Below are positions 19,171 through 30,831 of a stretch of DNA of 64,000 bases, in pieces. The DNA is from Erythrobacter dokdonensis DSW-74. GTDB taxonomy: Bacteria > Pseudomonadota > Alphaproteobacteria > Sphingomonadales > Sphingomonadaceae. Positions within the stretch are counted from its first letter, which is position 1, and each line of letters opens with the position of its first letter. Both the position numbers and the translations under genes were made by a program. The notes below the pieces were generated by a model, which was given only the letters and a program-made list of their open reading frames with translations, did no database searches and was not told where the DNA came from. The stretch is from contig NZ_LZYB01000001.1 of assembly GCF_001677335.1 (NCBI RefSeq), positions 1 through 64,000 of the forward strand, given 5' to 3'.

Positions 19171-21597
19171 ATGCACCCCGCCCTTCCCATAACGGCTGTT
19201 CTGCCTGACCTCCGCGCCGCGCTGGCGGGCGAGGGGGCGGCCGTGTTGGTCGCGCCTCCGGGGGCGGGCAAGACCACGGCGGTCGCGCCCGATCTGCTGG
19301 GGGAGGCGTGGTGCACCGGCCAGATCATCCTCATCTCCCCCCGCCGCGTCGCTGCCCGTGCGGCTGCCGAACGTATGGCGGAAATGGTCGGCGAGAAGCC
19401 GGGCGAGACCGTAGGCTACATGACCCGGCTCGACAGCAAGGTTTCCGCGAGAACGCGCATCCTCGTTGTCACCGAGGCGATCCTCGTCAATCGGCTGGTT
19501 GAAGACCCGGAACTCCCCGGTATTTCGGCGCTGCTGTTCGACGAGGCGCATGAACGCGCGCTCGACAGCGATCTTGGCCTCGCGCTGGCGCTCGAAACCC
19601 GCGCCGTGCTGCGCGAGGACCTGCGGGTGCTAGTCATGTCCGCGACGATCGACGGCGCGAGATTTGCCCGGCTGCTGGGCGAGAGCGCGCCAGTGATCGA
19701 AAGCGAAGGGCGCAGCTTTCCGCTGAATATCAAGTGGCTTGGCGGGGATGCTTCGCAGGTGATCGAGGATCGCATGGCGAGCGCGGTGCTGACCGCTTGG
19801 CGCGAGGAGGCGGGCGATATCCTCGCCTTCCTGCCCGGCGTGCGCGAGATAGAGCGGGTGCGCGAGCGGCTGGAGCCGCGCCTCGCCAACGTGCCGATCC
19901 ACCCGCTCCACGGTCAGATCGAGCCCGCCGCCCAGCGCGCCGCGATCCGCCGCGACGCCCAGGGCCGCCGCCGGATCGTGCTGGCGACTGCTATTGCCGA
20001 GACCTCGCTGACGCTCGACGGGGTGAGCGTGGTGGTCGATTCCGGCCTTGCCCGCCTCGCCGAATTCGACCGGGCGGCAGGGACCACGCATCTTGTCACA
20101 CGCCGCGCCTCGCAGGCCTCGGCAGCGCAGCGGGCGGGACGAGCGGCGCGTCAGGGGCCCGGGGTGGCTTACCGGCTGTGGGAGGAGGCGGGGCACGCCG
20201 GCCGTCCGGAATTCACGCCCGCCGAGATTTTGCAAGCCGATCTTGCCCCGCTGTTATTACGGTTGGCGAAGTGGGGGACGGCGAACCCCTCCGCTCTCCC
20301 ATGGCTTGATCCGCCGCCCGAAGCCTCGGTCGCGGCGGCGCGGGCAGCGTTGGAGGCTCTGGGCGCGCTGGCCGAGGGCCGGATCACTCCGCTCGGCGAG
20401 GCGATTGCCGCACTGCCCATGTCGCCCGATCAGGCTGCCGCTGTCCTGCACGGTGCGGCGGCAGGCTGCGGCGAGGATGCGGCGCGGCTGGTGATGCTGT
20501 TGCAGGAGCGCGGGCTTGGCGGGCGGAGTGAAGACCATCTGCAACGCCTTGCCCGCTGGCGCACCGACCGCGCCCCGCGCAGTCTTGCCGCAGAACGGAT
20601 TGCGCAGGGCTGGGCCAAGCAAGCCGCCAGACTGGCTGGCGCAATCGGCGAAAGCATGGCCACCGACGCTGCCGAAGCGCTGGCACTCGCCCGCCCCGAT
20701 TTCGTCGCCCGCCGCCGCGATGCCTCGGGCGAGCACTGGATCAGCGCAGGAGGGCGCGGTTATGCGCTCGATCCCGCCTCGCCGCTGGCGCAGGCCGAAT
20801 GGATCGTGATCGGTGATGCACAGGGGCAGGCCAAAGGTGCGCGCATCACCGCAGGGTGCGAAATCGCACCCGAACGGATCGCCAGGTTGTTTTCGAAGGA
20901 ACTTGAGGAGCGCATCACAATCCGTTGGAATAACGACAAGGAGCGGATCGAGGCGCGGCGTGAGCGGCGGCTTGGCGCGATCGTCTTGGCGAGCATTCCG
21001 GAACCCGCTCCCGACCCTGCGCTGTGTGTGGATATCCTCGTGGAAAAGGCGCTGGAGAAGCTGGGGGAAGTGCTCCCTCGAGGTTTTCTTGCCCGCGCCC
21101 GCTTTGCCGGTGTCGAGGCCCTTTCGGAATCGGTTCTGCGCGAACGGTCAGGCGATTGGCTTGTCCCGCTGCTCGCGGGGCGGCGCGATCTCGATTTGCC
21201 GCCGAACCGCTTTGCTGACGCGGCGCTCGGCCTGCTGGACTGGAGCGCCCGTCAGGCACTCGACCGCGCCGCACCCACCCATTTCACGTCCCCCGGCGAT
21301 ACCCGCCACGCCATCGACTATGCCGGGGACGATGCGCCCAGCGTCGAGGTGCGGGTTCAAGGGCTGTTCGGGCTCGACGAGCAGCCGCTGATCGGCACCA
21401 CACCACTGCTGCTCAAACTCACCAGCCCCGCTGGCCGCCCGATCCAGTCGACCCGCGACCTGCCCGGTTTCTGGCGCGGCAGCTGGCGCGATGTGGTCAA
21501 GGATATGAAAGGCCGCTATCCCAAGCACCGCTGGCCCGACCAGCCATGGCTGGAAAAGCCGAGCATGAAGACCAAAAACGCCTTCAACCGCGAATAG
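19171..21597 (+). CDS. hrpB: ATP-dependent helicase HrpB
   Basis: This is a DEAH-box RNA helicase of 808 residues. Visible are Walker A APPGAGKTT (28-36), motif II DEAH (124-127), SAT (MSATIDG), the C-terminal helicase motifs (AETSLTLDGVSVVVDSG, QRAGRAARQGPG) and the HrpB C-terminal extension with RYPKHRWPDQPW. The ATG at 19171 is used; an in-frame TTG at 19147 overlapping the prenyl synthase stop is possible. The cellular substrate of HrpB is not well established. Confidence 0.93.
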   Translation: MHPALPITAVLPDLRAALAGEGAAVLVAPPGAGKTTAVAPDLLGEAWCTGQIILISPRRVAARAAAERMAEMVGEKPGETVGYMTRLDSKVSARTRILVVTEAILVNRLVEDPELPGISALLFDEAHERALDSDLGLALALETRAVLREDLRVLVMSATIDGARFARLLGESAPVIESEGRSFPLNIKWLGGDASQVIEDRMASAVLTAWREEAGDILAFLPGVREIERVRERLEPRLANVPIHPLHGQIEPAAQRAAIRRDAQGRRRIVLATAIAETSLTLDGVSVVVDSGLARLAEFDRAAGTTHLVTRRASQASAAQRAGRAARQGPGVAYRLWEEAGHAGRPEFTPAEILQADLAPLLLRLAKWGTANPSALPWLDPPPEASVAAARAALEALGALAEGRITPLGEAIAALPMSPDQAAAVLHGAAAGCGEDAARLVMLLQERGLGGRSEDHLQRLARWRTDRAPRSLAAERIAQGWAKQAARLAGAIGESMATDAAEALALARPDFVARRRDASGEHWISAGGRGYALDPASPLAQAEWIVIGDAQGQAKGARITAGCEIAPERIARLFSKELEERITIRWNNDKERIEARRERRLGAIVLASIPEPAPDPALCVDILVEKALEKLGEVLPRGFLARARFAGVEALSESVLRERSGDWLVPLLAGRRDLDLPPNRFADAALGLLDWSARQALDRAAPTHFTSPGDTRHAIDYAGDDAPSVEVRVQGLFGLDEQPLIGTTPLLLKLTSPAGRPIQSTRDLPGFWRGSWRDVVKDMKGRYPKHRWPDQPWLEKPSMKTKNAFNRE

Positions 21598-21642
21598 CTT
21601 TGGGCTAACGGGAACGCGCAATCCGGGCGCTTAGGCGACCCG

Positions 21643-21666
21643 CAAGGGCGACTGCCCGCCCGCAGC
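21643..21666 (-). repeat. Dispersed GC-rich palindromic element, copy 1
   Basis: On the minus strand it reads GGGCAGTCGCCCTTG with a GCGGGC flank, one mismatch from the core at 22048-22062 and 51794-51808. It lies just upstream of the complex I accessory gene. Confidence 0.5.
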
Positions 21667-21708
21667 GACGCGGCCGTCAGGCCGCATGAGCGAGGATCGA
21701 AAGCAAAA

Positions 21709-21987
21709 ATGTCCGCGAGAATTTACCAGAAGACCAAGCACGCGATGCAGTCCGGCAAGGCCCACACCGACGAGTGGGTGCTCGAATTCGAGCAGTCGGA
21801 GGCGCGTTTTGCCGATCCGCTGATGGGCTGGACGGGGACGGGCGATACCCAGTCGCAGGTGCGGCTGACCTTCCCCTCGAAGGACGCTGCACAGGCTTAT
21901 GCAGCGAGGCATGGCATTACCGCGCGTGTCCATGCGACCCCGCCCAAGCGTCTCAAGCTGCAGGCCTACGCGGATAATTTCAGATAG
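21709..21987 (+). CDS. ETC complex I subunit (NDUFS4-like)
   Basis: The 92-residue protein belongs to the NDUFS4/ETC complex I family, the accessory subunit of NADH:ubiquinone oxidoreductase shared by alphaproteobacteria and mitochondria. Typical features are ARIYQKTKHAMQSGKA near the start, W(V)LEFEQ, DPLMGWTGTGDTQSQVRLTF and the tail KLKLQAYADNFR. It stands apart from any nuo operon. Confidence 0.92.
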   Translation: MSARIYQKTKHAMQSGKAHTDEWVLEFEQSEARFADPLMGWTGTGDTQSQVRLTFPSKDAAQAYAARHGITARVHATPPKRLKLQAYADNFR

Positions 21988-22047
21988 TCCCTCGAACGCC
22001 GGGCGACGGGCCTCCGCCCGCCCTGGCTTTGCGGCATAGGCCGCAGA

Positions 22048-22062
22048 GGGCGGTCGCCCTTG
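22048..22062 (+). repeat. Dispersed GC-rich palindromic element, copy 2
   Basis: The core GGGCGGTCGCCCTTG is identical to that at 51794-51808 and one base from the copy at 21643. It lies between the complex I accessory gene and the SRP RNA gene. Confidence 0.5.
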
Positions 22063-22090
22063 TGGCCCTTCGGGCCGGTTTTTCGCTCAG

Positions 22091-22119
22091 TTGACCTTTC
22101 GCCCCGGCGAGGCCATATG
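22091..22119 (+). promoter_or_regulatory. Candidate promoter of the SRP RNA gene
   Basis: TTGACC (22091-22096) and CATATG (22114-22119) are separated by 17 bases and stand directly before the SRP RNA. The -35 box is strong and the -10 box imperfect. Confidence 0.4.
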
Positions 22120-22213
22120 CCGGCTCGGGAGTCGGGTGGACGTTTGCGTCTGCTCACCGGGTCAGGGCCGGAAGGCAGCAGCCCAGGTGGATTGCGGCGG
22201 GTCGCCCGGCTCC
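22120..22213 (+). ncRNA. ffs: Signal recognition particle RNA, small bacterial type
   Basis: The conserved SRP core GGTCAGGGCCGGAAGGCAGC (asymmetric loop and GGAA tetraloop) sits at about 22163-22182. The flanks pair as a long hairpin, GCCGG near 22120 with CCGGC at 22206-22210. This RNA binds Ffh and guides ribosomes to FtsY, whose gene is at 62916 in this window. Ends are approximate. Confidence 0.9.
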
Positions 22214-22226
22214 TTCTTCACGCATC

Positions 22227-23333
22227 CTAGTCCAGCGAAACGCCAAGCTCGCGGGCCTTGGCCTCGAGCGCGGCGTGCGCCGCCTCGGTCTGCTTGCTGG
22301 TGAGCGCGTCGACCTCCATGATCCAGATCTGAAAATCGGCCAGTGCGAGACACAGGCCCTGCGGATCGCCAGCGTTCTGCGCCTCTCCCATACGCTTGAC
22401 GATCGGCAGCATGTCCAGCACCTTTTTCATCGCGGCGAGCGGATTGCCGTCCGGGCTGGCATAGCCGGAGGCCTGTATCACCAGCCCGACGATCTCCATC
22501 GTGTCGATCTTGCCCGACTGGTCGAGCTTCCAGATCATCCACGTCGTCAGCCGGTCGCGGTAGCTGGTGCGCTCCAGCATCCGGGCGCTGAAGCGGTCGG
22601 CAAAGCGCGCGTCGGCGATCAGATCGCGCATCTCGGCGAGCACCGCCTCGTCGGCGCAGCGGACGGGATCGAGCGCGGGCGGGATGGCGACTTCGGGCAT
22701 GGCGGGCCGCGGCGTGCCTTCCGGCAGGCGACCGAAGGCCTCGCCGAACTGGACGCGGGTCAGATCCTCGCGCGAACAGGTCAGCGTGACTTCGCCGAGC
22801 CCGTGATCGAGCGCCAGGAATACCCGCGTCGGCGCGCCTTCGGCCTCGACCGCCTTCTCGAAACTCAGCCAGCCGACCGCGTTGATCATGCTCAGCGGCG
22901 TGGTGTCGAAGTCGCGCTCGACATAGGTCCACCCGGCCTCCTCTTCGAGCACGTCGCCGATTGCCGACATGATGTCCTGCGCCTCATCCTCGTCGGCGAG
23001 CTTGAAGGAATAGGTCATCTGGAACAGCCGGTTGCTCCATGCCGTCGCCATCGGCTTGGCGCGCTCGAAGGGGGCGAAGCTGGCGGGCATGGCGAAGCCG
23101 GGGGAGATGATCTGTTCGACCTTGGTGCTGCCCGGCACCCCGGTTTCGCCGAAGGCATATTGCATCATTCCGGCAGGCGAGCACATGCGGTTGAGCCGCG
23201 CGGCGGTGAGTTCGGGCAGGGCAGGCAGGCTCTGCGCTTCGGTATCGGCGGGGCTGTCGGAAAGCGGCTGGGCGAGCGCGGGCAAGGCGTTCAGAACCAG
23301 CAGGATCGGGGCGGCGGCAAGGGGCAAATGCAT
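22227..23333 (-). CDS. Exported protein of unknown function
   Basis: I do not recognise a family. From the ATG at 23333 the protein has 368 residues and a signal peptide (about 3-20, LPLAAAPILLVLNALPALAQ). The mature part has no repeated motif; it contains one CSPAGMMQYAFGETG segment, a few cysteines, and a C-terminal helical region (DFQIWIMEVDALTSKQTEAAHAAL). The longer frame back to 23468 lacks a credible signal and is less likely. It is divergent from dnaX. Confidence 0.7.
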   Translation of the reverse strand: MHLPLAAAPILLVLNALPALAQPLSDSPADTEAQSLPALPELTAARLNRMCSPAGMMQYAFGETGVPGSTKVEQIISPGFAMPASFAPFERAKPMATAWSNRLFQMTYSFKLADEDEAQDIMSAIGDVLEEEAGWTYVERDFDTTPLSMINAVGWLSFEKAVEAEGAPTRVFLALDHGLGEVTLTCSREDLTRVQFGEAFGRLPEGTPRPAMPEVAIPPALDPVRCADEAVLAEMRDLIADARFADRFSARMLERTSYRDRLTTWMIWKLDQSGKIDTMEIVGLVIQASGYASPDGNPLAAMKKVLDMLPIVKRMGEAQNAGDPQGLCLALADFQIWIMEVDALTSKQTEAAHAALEAKARELGVSLD

Positions 23334-23435
23334 GCCCTTGGCCCATGCTCCGCGCAGCGCCAAGGCAATGCGGATGGTGCAAAAGGCGGGTGCTTTGCAA
23401 TCGACATCGCGGCCCCCAGCGCCTAGCTTGCGGGC

Positions 23436-25214
23436 GTGCACGATTCCGACCCCGATCTCGACGAACACGATGACGACAGCGGCCCGACGGCGGCCGAACT
23501 GGAGGCTGCCGGACAGAACGCGCTGTTCGGCGATCCGGCGCCAGCGCCCGCGCCTGCTCCGGCCCCTGTGCCCGCGCCAGCGCCATCCTCTACCGGCTCA
23601 AGCAATCAGCCCTACCGTGTGCTTGCCCGCAAATATCGCCCGCAGACCTTCTCCGAGCTGATCGGGCAGGAGGCGATGGTGCGCACCCTTGCCAACGCCA
23701 TCGCGCGTGACCGGCTGGCCCACGCTTTCCTGATGACCGGCGTGCGCGGGGTCGGCAAGACCTCGACCGCGCGGCTGATCGCCAAGGCGCTGAACTGCGT
23801 CGGACCGGACGGGCAGGGCGGACCAACGATCGACCCTTGCGGGAAGTGCGAGCCCTGCACCGCGATTGCCGAGGGGCGGCATATCGACGTGATCGAGATG
23901 GACGCGGCCTCGAACACCGGGGTCGATGACGTGCGCGAGATCATCGAGCAGGTGCGCTACGCTGCGGTTTCGGCGCGTTACAAGATCTACATCATCGACG
24001 AAGTCCACATGCTCTCGCGCAACGCCTTCAACGCGCTGCTCAAGACGCTCGAGGAACCGCCGCCGCACGTGAAGTTCCTGTTTGCAACCACTGAAGTCGA
24101 CAAGCTGCCCGTGACCGTGCTGAGCCGCACCCAGCGTTTCGACCTGCGGCGCATTCCGGCCCCGCTGCTGGCAGAGCACTTCGCCAAGATCTGCCGCCTC
24201 GAAGGCGTGGACGCCGAGGACGAGGCGCTCTCCATCATTGCCTCTGCCGCCGAAGGATCGGTGCGCGACGGGCTCTCGATCCTCGATCAGGCGATTGCTC
24301 ACGCCGATCTAGACGGGGAAGGGATGGTTGCCGCCGGGCGCGTGCGCGACATGCTGGGTCTGGCCGACAAGAGCGCGCAGCGGCGCGTGCTTGGCCACCT
24401 TTTGTCAGGCGATGCCAAGCCCTTGCTCGCCGCGGTTGACGAGCAATATGCGCTCGGGGTGGAACCGTTGGCATTGATGCGCGCGCTGATGGACCTCACC
24501 CACCGGATTACCCTAGCGCAGGTTTCGGGGAGCGAGCCGGACGCGCCCGCTGAAGAGGAGCGCGCCGCGCTCGCCGATTTCGCCGCGCGGATGGGTGCTG
24601 GTGAACTCCACCGACTGTGGCAATTGCTGCTCAAGGGCCACGAGGAAGTTCGCGCCGCCCCGGATCCGCTGGTGGCGCTGCAGATGGCCTTGCTACGCAT
24701 ACTTCACGCAGTGCAGATGCCGGATCCGGGCAAGTTGGCGCGGCGGATCGAGGAACTCGCGGCAGGTGCGCCGTCGGCCCCGGCTACCTCTGCCGAACCC
24801 CCGGCACCGGCGTCTCCCTTCGCGGCCCCCGCTCAGGACTGGGTGACCCTGGTCGAACAGGTCGATGCTTCGGGCCAATTGCATGTCGCCGAGATGATGC
24901 GCGCCCGCGTGCGGGTGATCGAACTGGGACAGGAGCGGCTGGTGTTCGAACAGGCCGACACCTTCCCCGATGATCCCGCCCCCGAGATTCGCGAGGCGCT
25001 GTTCAAGGTGACGGGCAGGCGCTGGCAGGTGGAGCGCGGCTCAGGCGCGGCGCAGCCGTCCTTGCGCGAGACCGCCGAGGCCGAGGCCCAGGCCGAGGAA
25101 GCGCGCATCCTGTCTGATCCGCTGGTGCAAGCAGCTTTTGCGGCCTTCCCCGAGGCCGAATTGCTAGGGACCGAGGGCAATGTCGCCCGCGCGGCCCGTC
25201 CCCCATGGAATTGA
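23436..25214 (+). CDS. dnaX: DNA polymerase III subunit gamma/tau
   Basis: The clamp-loader ATPase has 592 residues. After an acidic, proline/alanine-rich N-terminal extension (1-55) come YRVLARKYRPQTFSELIGQ, Walker A GVRGVGKTSTA, a four-cysteine zinc site (C in ALNC, then CGKCEPC), Walker B DEVHMLS and sensor 1 FATTE. The C-terminal tau part (from about 450) is shorter than in E. coli. The start is GTG. The extension before the ATPase domain is longer than usual. The ybaB gene follows 10 bases later. Confidence 0.95.
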   Translation: MHDSDPDLDEHDDDSGPTAAELEAAGQNALFGDPAPAPAPAPAPVPAPAPSSTGSSNQPYRVLARKYRPQTFSELIGQEAMVRTLANAIARDRLAHAFLMTGVRGVGKTSTARLIAKALNCVGPDGQGGPTIDPCGKCEPCTAIAEGRHIDVIEMDAASNTGVDDVREIIEQVRYAAVSARYKIYIIDEVHMLSRNAFNALLKTLEEPPPHVKFLFATTEVDKLPVTVLSRTQRFDLRRIPAPLLAEHFAKICRLEGVDAEDEALSIIASAAEGSVRDGLSILDQAIAHADLDGEGMVAAGRVRDMLGLADKSAQRRVLGHLLSGDAKPLLAAVDEQYALGVEPLALMRALMDLTHRITLAQVSGSEPDAPAEEERAALADFAARMGAGELHRLWQLLLKGHEEVRAAPDPLVALQMALLRILHAVQMPDPGKLARRIEELAAGAPSAPATSAEPPAPASPFAAPAQDWVTLVEQVDASGQLHVAEMMRARVRVIELGQERLVFEQADTFPDDPAPEIREALFKVTGRRWQVERGSGAAQPSLRETAEAEAQAEEARILSDPLVQAAFAAFPEAELLGTEGNVARAARPPWN

Positions 25215-25224
25215 GGAGTCCCCG

Positions 25225-25566
25225 ATGAAGTCGATGGAAGAGATGATGAAGGCGGCACAAGCGGCCGCCGAGACCATCCAGAATCAGATGAACGAGATGC
25301 AGGTGAAGCTCGATTCCATTGAGGTCGAGGGCACAGCCGGCGGCGGGCTGGTGAAGGTTCGCGCGAGCGCCAAGGGCCGCATTCTCGGCGTGTCGATCGA
25401 CGACAGCCTTATGAAGCCGGAAGACAAGCAGATCGTCGAGGATCTGGTCGCCGCCGCCTTCAACGATGCGCGCGACCGGGCGGACCGGGTTTCGAACGAG
25501 CAGATGAAGGAAATGCAGGGCTCGATGGGCCTCCCGCCGGGGTTCAACCTGCCTGGCCTCGGGTGA
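25225..25566 (+). CDS. YbaB/EbfC-family nucleoid-associated protein
   Basis: This is a small DNA-binding protein (113 residues) that coats the nucleoid as a dimer. Motifs typical of the family: MKAAQAAAETIQNQMNEMQ, EGTAGGGLVKVRASAKGRILGVSID, EDLVAAAFNDARDRAD. It follows dnaX with a GAGGAG ribosome site. In many genomes recR comes next; here it does not. Confidence 0.93.
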   Translation: MKSMEEMMKAAQAAAETIQNQMNEMQVKLDSIEVEGTAGGGLVKVRASAKGRILGVSIDDSLMKPEDKQIVEDLVAAAFNDARDRADRVSNEQMKEMQGSMGLPPGFNLPGLG

Positions 25567-25918
25567 GGTCAGGCTACGGGGCCAATTCGCCCTGAAGATG
25601 GGTTTGGCGCATTGCGCGATGTGCCGCGATACCGCCTCGCCTTTGTCCTGTTCGGGCCGGTGATCTTGACGGTGCTGACGACCGTGATGCTTGGTCCCGA
25701 CGCCGATCGCGATTGAGACGGCGGGGTCGTCGCTCGCCCTGTTCCTGCTGATCCGGGACGATGAAGTTCCGGATCGCGAGGCCGCATGATGGTGGATGCG
25801 CTCGCGGCGCAACCCGCGCCGTCCACAACCTAGCCCCAACCCCCCATTGCGGCCCGACCGAGGCCTACCCATATTCCCTTCAAAGGCGAGCCCAAATGGC
25901 CGCCGCGGATACAAGAAC
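25567..25918. other. 352-base gap between ybaB and lon
   Basis: The gap must hold the lon promoter. I found no convincing heat-shock sigma (CTTGAAA...CCCCAT) match. It also holds the possible broken membrane-protein gene described separately at 25612-25789. Confidence 0.6.
25612..25789 (+). pseudogene. Possible frameshifted small two-helix membrane protein
   Basis: Frame 1 from TTG 25612 reads VPRYRLAFVLFGPVILTV then a stop at 25714. Frame 2 then reads IETAGSSLALFLLIRDDEV to a stop at 25787. Both pieces are hydrophobic helices with charged edges and join with a single frame change near 25690-25714. This could be a decayed gene, two tiny overlapping genes, or chance. Confidence 0.3.
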
Positions 25919-28327
<2,409 letters not shown>

Positions 28328-28475
28328 AACGCTAGGACGTGTCCCTTGCCGCGATTCGCGGCAGAGTCGCGTCCAAACCGGACAAGATGAGCCGTTCAGG
28401 CAGAGCGCGCCGAACCGTATCCCGGCGTGAGACGCTCCAGCTTTGTGGGCGTTTTCGGTCACTGGCGATTTGCCT

Positions 28476-28504
28476 TTGACAGCCCTGCGGAAACAGTCTC
28501 AAGT
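28476..28504 (+). promoter_or_regulatory. Candidate promoter of the HU gene
   Basis: A perfect TTGACA (28476-28481) lies 85 bases before the HU start, with a weak -10 (TCAAGT) at 17 bases spacing. Confidence 0.35.
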
Positions 28505-28565
28505 TCGGGTTTTTGACGAGGCGATTCACCGCAAGAACGAAATCTCGAGCCGAGGGGGTTCCTAG

Positions 28566-28838
28566 ATGAACAAGAACGATCTTATCAGCGAAGTGGCAGC
28601 GGCCAGCGGCCTTTCGAAAAGCGATTCCGCAAGCGCCGTCGAAAGCGTGTTCGACACCATCACCAAGGCCCTTTCCAACGGCGACGAAGTCCGCCTGGTG
28701 GGTTTCGGTACCTTCTCGGTCGGCAAGCGCAAGGAATCCACCGGACGCAATCCGCGCACGGGTGAGGAAATGAAGATCAAGGCTTCCAACCAGCCCAAGT
28801 TCAAGGCGGGCAAGGGTCTGAAGGACGCCGTCAACTGA
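28566..28838 (+). CDS. HU family DNA-binding protein
   Basis: The 90-residue histone-like protein bends and compacts DNA as a dimer. The N-terminal helices (MNKNDLISEVAAASGLSKSD) and DNA-binding arm with GRNPRTGEEMKIKASNQPKFKAGKGLKDAVN match HU. It lies 238 bases after lon and is followed by a strong terminator, so it is probably a single-gene unit. Confidence 0.96.
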   Translation: MNKNDLISEVAAASGLSKSDSASAVESVFDTITKALSNGDEVRLVGFGTFSVGKRKESTGRNPRTGEEMKIKASNQPKFKAGKGLKDAVN

Positions 28839-28877
28839 TCGCCTGACCAGCAGGCGGGTCGCCGCTTCGAAAAGCAA

Positions 28878-28915
28878 AAACCCCGTTAGCCCTTCGGCTA
28901 ACGGGGTTTCTTTTT
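28878..28915 (+). terminator. Rho-independent terminator after the HU gene
   Basis: A perfect 13-bp stem (AAACCCCGTTAGC/GCTAACGGGGTTT) has a CCTTCG loop and is followed by CTTTTT. The A-rich left side makes it able to work on both strands, so it may also end the convergent lipoprotein gene. Confidence 0.95.
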
Positions 28916-28935
28916 GTCCCTCGTGTGGCGATGTC

Positions 28936-29841
28936 TCAGCCGCCGGTTGCGATCAGTGCAGTCGGAGCCTGAGCGCTCCGCGGCGAGACGGCCCAGCGCA
29001 GCACTTCCCCCGCGCCGATTGCGCCTTCCGGGCCTTCGTCGGTGTTGTTGGCGAGGATCCGCATCCCCGGTGCGGTGCGGATTGAGAAGGTGCCCTCGAG
29101 GACCGGCATGCCCGGGATCTGCTCCTCGTCTTCCTTGACACCGTTTTCCGCGGCCGCTTCCATCGCCGCGATATTGGCGAGCGGGGCCACGCCGCCCATC
29201 ATCGCCGCCATGGGATTATCCCCGCTCTGCGCGGCGAAAGCCGGGGCATTGATCCGCACCTGGCCGCCCTCGCGCAGGATCATCTGGACGAAGGGGTTGG
29301 TAGCGGGAAACCCTTCGATCATCGGGAACAGAAAATCGTGGCCCAGCGTGCCGGAGACGGCGTAGCTGACCTCGAACAGCCCGTCGCCCTTGTGCACGAC
29401 CCGGTTCCAGCCCTTCTGCCGTTCGAGCAGGCGGACCAGTTCCTCGGCGGCCTTGGGATCGGCAGGGTCGATCCCGCCCATCATCGCGGCCATCTGCTTG
29501 GCTTCCTTCTCCTTTTCTTCGGCACGTCGGGCCGCGCCCGCGTCCCACTCGGCGCGCTGGTCAGCTTCTTCCTCGGGAGTGCAGGCGCGCTCCTCGAAGG
29601 TTTCATCGTTGAAGCAGGTGGCGCTGAAGCTCTCGGTATCGGCTGCTGCGCCCATCTGGGCGAGCTTCGAAAGGCCGAGGAAGAAAATTTCGCCGTCATA
29701 GCGGAAGGTGAAGCTGTCCGGACCGGTCAGCGCGAGTTCGGATGTGAACTTGCCCGGTGCCATGAAGCAGCCCGACAGCGCGAGCGCAAAGCCCGCCAGC
29801 AATGCTGCGGCGCGCAGACGGATGGTCGAAAACATGGTCAT
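28936..29841 (-). CDS. Predicted lipoprotein of unknown function
   Basis: The 301-residue protein has a lipoprotein signal ending LSGC (Cys24), followed by an acidic mature part. A helical, Glu/Lys-rich stretch (about 90-145, RAEEKEKEAKQMAAMMGGIDP) and a second GDNPMAAMMGG segment stand out: the tetrapeptide AMMGG appears twice. I know no family function. GGGAGGG precedes the ATG. It is upstream-adjacent to rlmB on the same strand, 24 bases after it. Confidence 0.75.
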   Translation of the reverse strand: MTMFSTIRLRAAALLAGFALALSGCFMAPGKFTSELALTGPDSFTFRYDGEIFFLGLSKLAQMGAAADTESFSATCFNDETFEERACTPEEEADQRAEWDAGAARRAEEKEKEAKQMAAMMGGIDPADPKAAEELVRLLERQKGWNRVVHKGDGLFEVSYAVSGTLGHDFLFPMIEGFPATNPFVQMILREGGQVRINAPAFAAQSGDNPMAAMMGGVAPLANIAAMEAAAENGVKEDEEQIPGMPVLEGTFSIRTAPGMRILANNTDEGPEGAIGAGEVLRWAVSPRSAQAPTALIATGG

Positions 29842-29865
29842 GGTATTCCCTCCCTCGGCGCACTT

Positions 29866-30660
29866 CTAGCTGCGCGTGGCGACCGCATAAAGCGCAATCG
29901 CCGCTGCGTTCGAGACATTGAGGCTTTCGATCGCCGAGGAAATCGGGAGCTTGGCCAGTGCGTCGCAATGGGCGGCGATGTTGTGGCGCAGCCCTTCGCC
30001 CTCGGCACCCAGCACAATCGCGAGCGGGCCAGTAGGCATGATGTCAGCGAGCGCGGCGTCCGCCTCGCCGGCCAACCCGATCCGCCAGTATCCCGCCTCG
30101 GCCAGTTCCTCCAGCGCGCGGGCAAGGTTGACCACCCGCACCCAGGGCACTGTTTCCAATGCGCCCGAGGCGGCCTTGGCCAGCACGCCGCCTTCGGGCG
30201 GGGCGTGGCGGTCCTGGGTGACGATCGCCGCGGCACCGAAGGCCGCTGCCGAGCGCAGGATCGCGCCGACATTGTGCGGATCGGTAACCTGGTCGAGCAC
30301 TACCACCGGACGGTCTGCCTCGCCCAGCGCGACCTCGTCGAGGAACACGTCCTCCAGCGGGGCACATTCCAGCACCAGTCCCTGATGCGGCGCATCCTTG
30401 GCGACCAGCCGAGCAAGGTCGGCGACATCGGCATATTCGACCGGAAAGTCCGGCGGCAATTCGCCGTCGAGGCTGGCGATGCCTTCGCGCGTTGCCCACA
30501 GCTTGCGGTGCTGGCGTTCGGGGTTCTTCAAGGCCGCCTCGACCGGGTGGCGGCCCCACAGGCGCACTTGCCCCGTGCTCGCCCGGCCCGAGCCGCGCCC
30601 GCCCTTCATCCGTCCCGCACGTCCGCGCAATGCGCGTTTGCGTTCACCACTCTTGGCCAT
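29866..30660 (-). CDS. rlmB: 23S rRNA 2'-O-methyltransferase, RlmB/TrmH type
   Basis: This is a SPOUT-fold RNA methyltransferase of 264 residues, expected to methylate G2251 in 23S rRNA. After a basic N-terminus (1-30) and a substrate-binding domain (to about 105), the knotted domain shows the three motifs: DQVTDPHNVGAILRSAAAFG, IVLGAEGEGLRH and SSAIESLNVSNAAAIALYA. The exact target base is inferred from family membership. Confidence 0.92.
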   Translation of the reverse strand: MAKSGERKRALRGRAGRMKGGRGSGRASTGQVRLWGRHPVEAALKNPERQHRKLWATREGIASLDGELPPDFPVEYADVADLARLVAKDAPHQGLVLECAPLEDVFLDEVALGEADRPVVVLDQVTDPHNVGAILRSAAAFGAAAIVTQDRHAPPEGGVLAKAASGALETVPWVRVVNLARALEELAEAGYWRIGLAGEADAALADIMPTGPLAIVLGAEGEGLRHNIAAHCDALAKLPISSAIESLNVSNAAAIALYAVATRS

Positions 30661-30831
30661 CTCGTGCTCCTTGGCTCGCTGTCAGCAGCGCCCCTGCCAG
30701 CAGGGCCATTGACAGGCAAGCAGTGCTTCGCCAAAGGGGCGCCTCTCGGCAGCGAGCCCGGCACGGGACTCGCGCATTTTCAGAGCGGAATTCCGCCCGG
30801 GAACGCCCCCCTCGACGTCAGGGGACTGTGT

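Noticed and set aside
25835..25855. CCCCCATT before lon as a heat-shock sigma -10 box
   Set aside because: No CTTGAA-like -35 lies at the required distance, so the match is not better than chance.
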